Below are positions 1 through 5,786 of a stretch of DNA of 7,120 nt, piece by piece. Location of the stretch: positions 1-7,120 of the forward strand of contig JBIQID010000144.1 in the NCBI GenBank assembly GCA_044508215.1. Reading direction: 5' to 3'. The stretch's first letter is position 1. Each line of letters starts with the position of its first letter. Source of the DNA: JAEZFI01 sp044508215. GTDB taxonomy: Bacteria; Actinomycetota; Acidimicrobiia; Acidimicrobiales; Microtrichaceae. Position numbers and translations under genes: made by a program. The notes beneath the pieces were generated by a model, which was not told the DNA's origin, did not search any database, and saw only the letters and a program-made list of their open reading frames with translations.

Positions 1-1383
1 GACGACGACCCGAGGCTGCGGAGGCTCCGCATACGGTCGGTGCCCGTGATGGGGACCCGTCACGACATCGAGGCAGTCGCACGGTCGCTGAACGTCACGA
101 CGATGCTCCTCGCGGTGCCGAGGGCCAGCGGCGAGGACGTCCGTGACATCGTGGCCCGCGCTGATGCCGCCGGTGTCCGCACGCTGATCCTGCCGTCGGT
201 CGTCGAGATGTACGGCCGGGCGCCCGGCGTGGCCGACATCCGGCCGTTCACCGAGGGCGACCTCCTCGGCCGCCGCGAGCTGCAGACCGACCTCCACGCC
301 GTCGCGGGGTACCTGGCCCACAAGCGCGTGCTCGTCACCGGTGCGGGCGGCTCGATCGGCGCCGAGCTCTGCCGGCGGATCCACCGCTTCCGTCCGGCGC
401 AGCTGGTGATGCTCGACCGCGACGAGTCGTCGTTGCAGGCGGCGCAGCTCTCGATCGACGGCATCGGCCGCCTCGACGACGAGCGCCTGGTCGTGGCCGA
501 CATCCGGGACGCGGAGCGGATGGAGGAGGTGTTCGATCGGGTCCGGCCCGAGGTGGTGTTCCACGCTGCCGCCCTGAAGCACCTGCCGCTGCTCGAGATG
601 CACCCGTCCGAGGCCGTGAAGACGAACGTGTGGGGCACCGAGGCGCTGCTGCGAGCCGCCCGGCGCTTCGGGGTCGAGACGTTCGTCAACATCTCCACCG
701 ACAAGGCGGCGGACCCGACCTCCGTCCTCGGGGCCACGAAGCGCGTCGCCGAGCAGCTCACCGCCCATGCCGCCGCCGATGCGCCCGGCACCTACCTGAG
801 CGTGCGGTTCGGGAACGTCATCGGCAGCCGTGGCTCGGTGGTCCCGCTGTTCCAGGCGCAGATCGAGGCCGGCGGCCCCGTCACCGTCACGCACCCCGAC
901 GTCGCCCGGTACTTCATGACCATCCCCGAGGCGTGCGAGCTGCTGATCCAGGCGGGCGCCATCGGCCGGTCCGGCGAGGTGATGGTCCTCGACATGGGCG
1001 AGCCGGTGCGGATCTCCGACCTGGCACAGCGCCTGATCGCGCAGAGCGGCAAGGACGTCGAGCTGCTCTACACGGGCCTGCGTCCGGGGGAGAAGCTCTC
1101 CGAGGTGCCGTTCGGCGAGGGCGAGCGCGCCCTCCGCAAGGCCCATCCGCTGATCGACGCGGTGGCGGTGGAACCGCTCTCGCCCCTCGAGGTGCCAGCC
1201 GCCCTGTCGCTCCTGGACCTCGACGCCGACCGTCGGGTCCGCCCGCAGGACGACTCCCGAGCCGTGCCGGCGGTCCGCTCAGCTGGAGCGCAGCCAGTCG
1301 AGGGTCGCCGCCAGCCCGTCGGCGAGGGAGACGGGCTCGACGTCGGGGAAGAGCAGTCGGAGACGGTCGTCCCGCCCCTGTGA
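1..1383 (+). CDS. NDP-sugar 4,6-dehydratase, CapD/PglF/FlaA1-type polysaccharide biosynthesis protein (5'-truncated)
   Basis: The frame is open from base 1, and residues before the ATG at base 40 already fit the family (a VPVMGTRHDI-like segment ending the CoA_binding_3-type domain). The ATG is therefore internal and the true start lies left of the window. Numbering from base 1, 460 residues are visible. Residues 1-100 or so are the end of the N-terminal Rossmann-like domain; any membrane helices would be upstream. The SDR domain begins at the NAD-binding motif TGAGGSIG (residues 113-120). It continues with HAAALKHLPLLE (from base 562), STDKAADPTSVLGATKR (from base 694) and LRPGEKL (bases 1078-1098). 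The SDR Tyr of YxxxK is Leu243 here, with Lys247 kept; PglF/WbpM-type dehydratases similarly have Met there, so Asp234/Lys235 probably do the chemistry. The expected reaction is NDP-HexNAc (probably UDP-GlcNAc) to the 4-keto-6-deoxy sugar. The last 35 residues read antisense to the convergent epimerase gene and look unlike a family C-terminus. The family call is firm; the substrate is inferred. Confidence 0.93.
   Translation, partial: DDDPRLRRLRIRSVPVMGTRHDIEAVARSLNVTTMLLAVPRASGEDVRDIVARADAAGVRTLILPSVVEMYGRAPGVADIRPFTEGDLLGRRELQTDLHAVAGYLAHKRVLVTGAGGSIGAELCRRIHRFRPAQLVMLDRDESSLQAAQLSIDGIGRLDDERLVVADIRDAERMEEVFDRVRPEVVFHAAALKHLPLLEMHPSEAVKTNVWGTEALLRAARRFGVETFVNISTDKAADPTSVLGATKRVAEQLTAHAAADAPGTYLSVRFGNVIGSRGSVVPLFQAQIEAGGPVTVTHPDVARYFMTIPEACELLIQAGAIGRSGEVMVLDMGEPVRISDLAQRLIAQSGKDVELLYTGLRPGEKLSEVPFGEGERALRKAHPLIDAVAVEPLSPLEVPAALSLLDLDADRRVRPQDDSRAVPAVRSAGAQPVEGRRQPVGEGDGLDVGEEQSETVVPPL
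1279..1383. other. Convergent 3' overlap of dehydratase and epimerase genes
   Basis: The plus-strand dehydratase stops with TGA at 1381-1383, while the minus-strand epimerase stops with TGA read from 1281-1279, so 105 bases are coding on both strands. The epimerase side is conserved-looking to its end (a DWLRSS-type C-terminus). The dehydratase side reads as a Gly/Glu/Arg-rich tail without recognisable family sequence, which suggests that the dehydratase tail is the secondary one. There is no room here for a conventional intergenic terminator. Confidence 0.85.
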
Positions 1384-2208
1384 ATGCGGCACGTCGCCCG
1401 GGCGGGCCGGCAGGTGCCGTCGCTCGATCGGATGGCCGAGCAGGTCCTCGATCGCCGCGAGCACCTCGAGGAGGCTGGTCCGGCCCCCGAACGCCAGGTT
1501 GACCGGCACGTCCGAGGCGACCCGGCGCACGGCGCCGTCGGCGAGCACCGCGGTGACCGAGTCGACGTAGGTGAAGTCGCGGGACTGGGTCCCGTCGCCG
1601 TGGATCGTCACGGGCTCGCCGGCGAGCCCAGCCGCCAGGAACGTCGGGAGCGCGGCCGCGTAGGCGTGGCCCGCTGGCTGGAGCGGCCCGTACACGTTGA
1701 AGAGGCGGAGGGCGAGCGTGCGCATCCCGTAGGACACGCCGTAGGCGAGGGCGTAGGCCTCGGTGGCCAGCTTGGACGCGCCGTAGGGGCTGAGCGGACG
1801 CGTGGGCAGGTCCTCATGCTTCGGCAGCGTCGGCTCGGATCCGTAGACGGACGACGACGAGGCCACCACCACGTGCACCCCGCCGGCAGCCCGCGCCGCC
1901 TCCAGCACGGCGAGGGTGCCGGTGGCGTTGGCGTGGTGCGTGGCGAGCGGGTCGGCCACCGACCGTGCCACCGACGGCCGGGCAGCCAGGTGGACCACGC
2001 TGTGGGCGCCTTGCGCCACGTTTCGCATCGCCGCCTCGTCGAGCACCGAGGCCTCGACCAGCTGCACGTCCACGCCGTCGAGGTTCGAGCGGAGACCGGT
2101 CGACAGGTCGTCCACCGCGACCACCTCGGTGACGCGCGGGTCGCCGGCGAGCCGACGGCACAGGTTGGCGCCGATGAACCCGGCACCACCGGTGACGACG
2201 ATCCTCAC
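1279..2208 (-). CDS. NAD-dependent nucleotide-sugar epimerase/dehydratase (extended SDR, GalE/WbpP-like)
   Basis: This is a complete 309-residue extended-SDR enzyme, the usual size for UDP-glucose/UDP-GlcNAc 4-epimerases and related NDP-sugar dehydratases. The NAD-binding motif TGGAGFIG is at residues 6-13. HLAARPSV follows at 73-80, SSSVYG at 118-123 and the catalytic pair Tyr142/Lys146 in PYGASK. RLFNVYGP lies at 168-175, the substrate-side GDGTQSRDFTYVD at 204-216 and PARPGDV at 267-273. All key residues are present, so it should be active. The GTG start at 2208-2206 places the Rossmann motif at the correct distance and overlaps the upstream stop as GTGA; no Shine-Dalgarno sequence is visible, so coupled reinitiation is likely. 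It is the last gene of the minus-strand operon. It probably supplies an epimerised UDP-hexose or UDP-HexNAc to the neighbouring transferases. Substrate and exact reaction (4-epimerase versus dehydratase or decarboxylase) cannot be settled from sequence alone. Confidence 0.93.
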   Translation of the reverse strand: MRIVVTGGAGFIGANLCRRLAGDPRVTEVVAVDDLSTGLRSNLDGVDVQLVEASVLDEAAMRNVAQGAHSVVHLAARPSVARSVADPLATHHANATGTLAVLEAARAAGGVHVVVASSSSVYGSEPTLPKHEDLPTRPLSPYGASKLATEAYALAYGVSYGMRTLALRLFNVYGPLQPAGHAYAAALPTFLAAGLAGEPVTIHGDGTQSRDFTYVDSVTAVLADGAVRRVASDVPVNLAFGGRTSLLEVLAAIEDLLGHPIERRHLPARPGDVPHSQGRDDRLRLLFPDVEPVSLADGLAATLDWLRSS

Positions 2209-2846
2209 GGTCGGGCGACCGGCCGGGCGGGGACGCCGACCACCGTGGCGCCGGCCGGGACGTCGTCGAGCACCACAGCGCCCGCGCCGACCCGTGCGCC
2301 GTCGCCCACCGTGCAGCCCCGCGTGACGATCGCCCCGGAGCCCAGGAAGGCGCCGTCACCGATCGTGCAGTCGCCGTTCACCATCACGCCGGGGGAGAGC
2401 TGGGCGAACGCACCGATCTGCGAGTCGTGCTGGACCGCGCAGCCCACGTCGAGGTGCGCGTGCCGACCGATCCGAACGTTGGTCGTGATCGTCGCCCGCG
2501 CCAGGACCACCACGCCCTCGGCCAGCTCGACGTCGAGCCCCACGTGCGCGGTGGGGTGCACGAGCGACGCAGCGGCACACCCGGCTGCGTCGAGCCGATC
2601 CGCCAGCTCCCTCCGGAGGGCGACGTCGCCGACGCCGAGCAGGTAGGCCCCGGGGTGCTCCAGCAGGTGGCCGGTCCCTCCCAGCAGGTCTGCTCCCAGC
2701 CGGTCGATCCGGGTGGGGTCCGGCTCGCCGTCGTCGACGAACCCGAGGACCTCCCACGTGGGCGCCCCGGCGGCGTTCGACGCCACCAACGCCTCGTAGA
2801 GCTCGCGGCCGTGCCCGCCCGCCCCCACGATCACCACCGGTGTCAC
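2205..2846 (-). CDS. NeuD/PglD-family sugar acyltransferase (left-handed beta-helix)
   Basis: The 213-residue product begins with the PglD-type N-terminal Rossmann-like sugar-binding domain (IVGAGGHGRE at residues 6-15, GFVDD at 35-39). It then turns into a left-handed beta-helix of hexapeptide repeats from about residue 96 to 200 (for example VRIGRH, CTIGDG, CTVGDG, ARVGAG) and ends in the typical VVGVPARPV. Such enzymes transfer an acetyl group from acetyl-CoA to an amino or hydroxyl group of a nucleotide sugar; PglD acetylates the 4-amino group in UDP-bacillosamine synthesis. His140 in QHDSQIG aligns with the catalytic His of PglD (H125). The second PglD His nine residues on (H134) is Gln149 here, and the acidic residue before the catalytic His is Gln139. 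The start is the GTG at 2846-2844, overlapping the upstream stop as GTGA. The frame stays open far upstream, but that part is only the glycosyltransferase C gene in another frame. Family is firm; N- versus O-acylation and the acyl group are unknown. Confidence 0.92.
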   Translation of the reverse strand: MTPVVIVGAGGHGRELYEALVASNAAGAPTWEVLGFVDDGEPDPTRIDRLGADLLGGTGHLLEHPGAYLLGVGDVALRRELADRLDAAGCAAASLVHPTAHVGLDVELAEGVVVLARATITTNVRIGRHAHLDVGCAVQHDSQIGAFAQLSPGVMVNGDCTIGDGAFLGSGAIVTRGCTVGDGARVGAGAVVLDDVPAGATVVGVPARPVARP

Positions 2847-4051
2847 CGCGACGACTGTAGGGCGATCTCCTCGAGCGTCTCGTAGAGCTCGCCAGCTCGG
2901 TCCGCCCGATCGTGGTGGGCGACGACCCGCTGGCGCAGCTGCTCGCCGGCGGCTCGGTGGAGGCGCTCCGATCCGAGCAGGTCGAGCACCGCGGTGGCCA
3001 TGCCGCCGACGTCGAGGTGGTCGACCACGCCACGTGCCGCCTCGGGTCCGGCGGCCTCCAGCAGCTCCACGATGCCGCCGTTGCGGTAGGTGACCACCGG
3101 GTGGCGCATCAGGGAGTGCTCGAGGCAGACGAGGGGGAACGGGTCCTCGTGCGAGGTCAGCACGAACACGTCGGCCAGCGTGAACCAGCGGAGCGGGTCC
3201 GGCGTCGAGCCCACGAAGTGGACGTGGTCGCTTCCCGTTCGATCCAGGACGGTGCGGACGCGCTCCCAGTTCGGACCCTCCGTCTCGCCACCCACCCACA
3301 CGAAGTGGACCGGGTCCGATGACCGTCGCGCCACCTCGGCAGCGAGCTGGACGAACAGCTCCGGGCCCTTCCGCCAGTCGATCGTCCCGGACCCCATCAC
3401 GATCCGTGCGCCAGCCGGGACCCCCAGGCGCTCGCGGAGGTCGTCGGCCGGCCCGACGTCCGCCACGCTCTGGTCGATCCTCGCGACGTCGACGAACGGG
3501 TGGTGCACCGCGATGCGCTCGACGGGCACCCCGACCAGGTCGGCCAGCGCCTCCTGCACCTCGCCGCACACGGCGATCCAGCCGTCGGGCCGGTCGCGCA
3601 GCTGCTCGAGCATCCGTGCCCGTGCACGCCCGTACGACCGGAGCGCGAACGACAGCTCGTGGATGTGGCTCACCACGGCACCGTGCGATCGGAGGTGTGG
3701 GGCCACCTCGATGCTCGTGAGGCTGTTGAGGTAGACGAGGTCGAAGTCCCCGAGGCCGCGGAGCTGGGGCCGGAGCCGCGCCGCCGCCAAGGCGGGCGCG
3801 GCGCGGCGGCTGCCCCGCCACGCCAGCCCCCGCTCGGCGAAGGCCAGCGACGAGCCGACCGCTCCCCGGTCGAGGACGGTGACGGGGCCGACCTCCTCGT
3901 ACCGCGGCACCATCGGGCCGTCCGCGAGGACGAGCGTGTGGACCTCGGTCGGGGTCTGCTCCCGCACCCACTCGAGCAAGTCGGCGAACAGGATCGGCGC
4001 GCCGGTGTACGAGGCCTCGTGGGTCACCGCGAGCATCCGACGGAGGGTCAT
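2843..4051 (-). CDS. GT4-like (GT-B) glycosyltransferase C
   Basis: This is a complete 402-residue GT-B glycosyltransferase, normal length for GT4-like enzymes, with no signal peptide or membrane helix. It would be cytosolic or peripheral at the membrane, moving a sugar from an NDP donor to a growing glycan. The N-terminal acceptor domain starts with a THEASYTGAP motif (residues 10-19), and HIHE at 129-132 lies at the domain's typical His site. The C-terminal donor domain begins around residue 215 with MGSGTIDWRKG (219-229), where Arg227/Lys228 should contact the donor diphosphate. It continues with FVWVGG (250-255) and HEDPFPLVCLEH (301-312), which carries Asp303/Glu311 as the EX7E-type pair, then RNGG (323-326). 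The ATG at 4051-4049 overlaps the upstream stop as ATGA and has an AGAGG Shine-Dalgarno sequence 7 bases upstream. It is a clear paralogue of glycosyltransferase B: by eye 38 of the first 60 residues are identical. Donor, acceptor and linkage cannot be read from sequence. Confidence 0.93.
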   Translation of the reverse strand: MTLRRMLAVTHEASYTGAPILFADLLEWVREQTPTEVHTLVLADGPMVPRYEEVGPVTVLDRGAVGSSLAFAERGLAWRGSRRAAPALAAARLRPQLRGLGDFDLVYLNSLTSIEVAPHLRSHGAVVSHIHELSFALRSYGRARARMLEQLRDRPDGWIAVCGEVQEALADLVGVPVERIAVHHPFVDVARIDQSVADVGPADDLRERLGVPAGARIVMGSGTIDWRKGPELFVQLAAEVARRSSDPVHFVWVGGETEGPNWERVRTVLDRTGSDHVHFVGSTPDPLRWFTLADVFVLTSHEDPFPLVCLEHSLMRHPVVTYRNGGIVELLEAAGPEAARGVVDHLDVGGMATAVLDLLGSERLHRAAGEQLRQRVVAHHDRADRAGELYETLEEIALQSSR

Positions 4052-5232
4052 CGCGCGACCTCTGCCACGTCGGCCCAGAGGCGGGGAGCGGCGATCGAGA
4101 CGTCGTGGTGGTCGAGCACCCGCTGCCGGAGCTGACGGCCGACGGTGTGGCGGAGCGCCTCGGAGCCGAGCAGCTCCAACACCTGCGCCGCCATGCCCGC
4201 CACGTCGAGGTGGGGGACCACGCACGACGCCGCCTCCGCTCCGGCCGGCTCGAGGAGCTCCACCATCCCGCCGTTGCGGAAGGCGACCACCGGGTGGCCC
4301 ATCGCGGCGTGCTCGAGGCACACGAGCGGGAACGGGTCCTCGTGAGAGGTCAGCGCGAACACGTCCGCGGCGGCGAACCACGTCTCGGGTCGGGGGTGGG
4401 TCCCGACGAAGTGCACCACGTCCCGGATCCCGGCCCGACCGCAGTCCGCCCACACCCTGGTCAGCTCACCCGACCGCCGGTCGCCGCCGACCCAGACGAA
4501 GTGGACGGGATCGGTGGTGCGGCGGTGGACCGCAGCTGCGAGCTGCACGAAGAGGTCGACCCCCTTGCGCCACTCGATGGTGCCGGCGCCCATCACCACC
4601 GCTGCGTCGTCGGGGATGCCCTGGTCACGGCGGAGGCGCTCGACGTCGCGCGGGTTGGTGCGAGCGGCATCGAAGCGCGCCGCCTCGATGAACGAGTGGT
4701 GCACCACGACGCGGTCCTGGTCGATCCCGAGGACGTCGACCAGGTCGTCGCGGACGGCCGATGACGCGGCGATCCAGCGCGCCGGCACGCTGCGCAGCAG
4801 GTCCTGCTCCCGGGCGCCGAGCGTGCCCAGGGCGAGGGCCATCTCGTGGACGTGCGCGACCACCGGCCCGTTCGGCGGGAGGTGGGGGAGGATCCCGGTG
4901 CTCGCCGCGCTGTTGAGGTGCACCACGTCGAAGTCGCCCAGCCGGGCCAGCTGTCGCCGTGCCCTCGGCGCCCATGCTCCCAGCCGGGCGAGGCGGGCCG
5001 GGGCGGCCGGCTCACCGGGCGGGCCGACCAGCGCGTTCGCTGCCGAGGCCCCCAGCGCGGTGACCGGGCCGAGCTCCTCGAACCGGGACCGCAGGGGACC
5101 GTCCCGCAGGAGGAGGGTGTGGACCTCGGTGTCCGTGTGTCGGGCGATCCACCCGAGCAGGTCGGCGAGGACGATCGGTGCACCGGTCAAGGTGGCCTCG
5201 TGCGAGATGGCGAGGAGGCGGCGCCGCGTCAC
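4048..5232 (-). CDS. GT4-like (GT-B) glycosyltransferase B
   Basis: This is a complete 394-residue GT-B glycosyltransferase and the closest relative of its downstream neighbour C. The N-terminal domain opens with SHEATLTGAP (residues 10-19) and has HVHE at 127-130. A Pro/Ala/Arg-rich stretch at about 68-95 resembles a loop and is the region most different from the paralogue. The donor domain starts near 212 with MGAGTIEWRKG (214-224); Arg222/Lys223 are the expected diphosphate contacts. It continues with FVWVGG (245-250), HEDPFPLVCLEH (297-308) with Asp299/Glu307 as the EX7E-type pair, and RNGG (319-322). All motifs are intact, so it should be active, adding one sugar to a glycan in the cytosol. 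The GTG start at 5232-5230 overlaps the preceding stop as GTGA and has a purine-rich Shine-Dalgarno sequence 6 bases upstream. Similarity to C suggests tandem duplication followed by divergence, perhaps to a different acceptor or linkage; that is inference. Confidence 0.93.
   Translation of the reverse strand: MTRRRLLAISHEATLTGAPIVLADLLGWIARHTDTEVHTLLLRDGPLRSRFEELGPVTALGASAANALVGPPGEPAAPARLARLGAWAPRARRQLARLGDFDVVHLNSAASTGILPHLPPNGPVVAHVHEMALALGTLGAREQDLLRSVPARWIAASSAVRDDLVDVLGIDQDRVVVHHSFIEAARFDAARTNPRDVERLRRDQGIPDDAAVVMGAGTIEWRKGVDLFVQLAAAVHRRTTDPVHFVWVGGDRRSGELTRVWADCGRAGIRDVVHFVGTHPRPETWFAAADVFALTSHEDPFPLVCLEHAAMGHPVVAFRNGGMVELLEPAGAEAASCVVPHLDVAGMAAQVLELLGSEALRHTVGRQLRQRVLDHHDVSIAAPRLWADVAEVAR
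4059..4063 (-). promoter_or_regulatory. Ribosome binding site of glycosyltransferase C
   Basis: Read on the minus strand the bases are AGAGG, followed by 7 bases and the ATG at 4051-4049. This supports that ATG over a second in-frame ATG five codons downstream. The site lies inside the end of glycosyltransferase B, so it would act alongside coupling through the ATGA overlap. Confidence 0.55.
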
Positions 5233-5786
5233 GACGAGCTCCCCTCGGTCGACCCGGGGAGCAGCTCGGGTCCGCTCGCCGCCGCAGCCGCCACCACCGA
5301 CGCCCTCCGGTCGACGTCGTCGAGCAGCTGGAACACGACCAGCGCGAGGGCTCCGGTGTCCGGGTACGCCACGGTGGCGGCGGCGCCCAGCTCGGCGAGC
5401 CGGGCCAGGTCACCGAGGTCGAAGCCCGCGGTGGGCACTCCGGCCAGGGCGGCGCGGACCGCGACGGCTCCATCCGGGTCGCTCCTGTCCGTCGACACGA
5501 GCAGGTCGGCTGCGGCGAGCCACGCGGCGGCCTCGTCGGGCGCCTCCACCCACGCGACCTCGGGGGACCCCACGAGCGAGCGGTCGTGCTCCAGCTGGCG
5601 GGTGAACCCCGGGGTGCGCCGGCCGATCCAGGCCCAACGGACCTCCGGGCGGTGGCCGCTCCGGCGGACGAGGTCCAAGAACAGGTCGGTCCCGGCCTCC
5701 CAGCTGCACTCTCCGCACCCGACCACGAGGTGGCCCCCGGCGGACACCCCCGCTCGCTCCCTGAGCCGGTCCGGTTGCGTGTTCAC
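5229..5786 (-). CDS. Half-size glycosyltransferase-like protein: stand-alone, degenerate GT-B C-terminal domain
   Basis: This 185-residue product aligns only with the C-terminal donor-binding half of the adjacent glycosyltransferases; the roughly 190-residue N-terminal acceptor domain is absent. Matching landmarks are HLVVGCGECSWEAGTDLFL (residues 19-37, against VVGAGIATPRKGVDLFL in glycosyltransferase A), WAWIG (51-55) and AAWLAAADLLVST (87-99). Positions expected to bind the donor are changed. The Arg-Lys-Gly motif reads Glu30-Ala31-Gly32, the second acidic residue of the EX7E-type motif is Arg111 (SDPDGAVAVR, 102-111), and the following RNGG is DLGD (123-126). A transferase on its own is therefore unlikely. 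The C-terminus is Ser/Gly-rich. The start is the GTG at 5786-5784, overlapping the stop of glycosyltransferase A as GTGA, although no Shine-Dalgarno sequence is visible; the frame is open up to 5912, but that would overlap the neighbour by 130 bases. It may be a non-catalytic partner of a neighbouring transferase or a decaying remnant. The intact frame favours the former, weakly. Confidence 0.8.
   Translation of the reverse strand: MNTQPDRLRERAGVSAGGHLVVGCGECSWEAGTDLFLDLVRRSGHRPEVRWAWIGRRTPGFTRQLEHDRSLVGSPEVAWVEAPDEAAAWLAAADLLVSTDRSDPDGAVAVRAALAGVPTAGFDLGDLARLAELGAAATVAYPDTGALALVVFQLLDDVDRRASVVAAAAASGPELLPGSTEGSSS
5239..5246 (-). promoter_or_regulatory. Ribosome binding site of glycosyltransferase B
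   Basis: On the minus strand these bases read GAGGGGAG, 6 bases before the GTG at 5232-5230. The site sits within the last codons of the half-size glycosyltransferase-like gene and supports the GTG as the true start. It would allow some initiation independent of coupling. Confidence 0.55.

Noticed and set aside
60..791. 243-codon minus-strand open frame opposite the dehydratase
   Set aside because: It is Ser/Arg/Ala-rich with no domain, and the opposite strand encodes a well-conserved SDR enzyme.
1283..1297. Hairpin CTGG/CCAG with a 7-base loop near the convergent gene ends
   Set aside because: The stem is only 4 base pairs with no T tract on either strand; it is expected by chance in GC-rich coding DNA and cannot be supported as a terminator.
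630..1502. 290-codon plus-strand open frame overlapping the dehydratase in another frame
   Set aside because: The product is Arg/Gly/Pro-rich; the dehydratase frame carries the family motifs throughout.
1384..2646. 420-codon plus-strand open frame opposite the epimerase and acyltransferase genes, continuing the dehydratase frame after its stop
   Set aside because: The translation is low-complexity Arg/Gly/Val/His-rich without any recognisable domain. Both minus-strand genes beneath it have full sets of family motifs. Long antisense frames are expected at this GC content.
2205..3971. Possible 588-residue fusion ending in the acyltransferase
   Set aside because: The N-terminal part is an out-of-frame reading of glycosyltransferase C. 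The GTG at 2846 begins precisely where the acyltransferase family begins.
4105..4764. Plus-strand open frame whose product resembles that of another plus-strand frame at 2912-3322
   Set aside because: The resemblance arises because both lie antisense to the paralogous glycosyltransferases B and C in the same relative frame; neither looks like a real protein.
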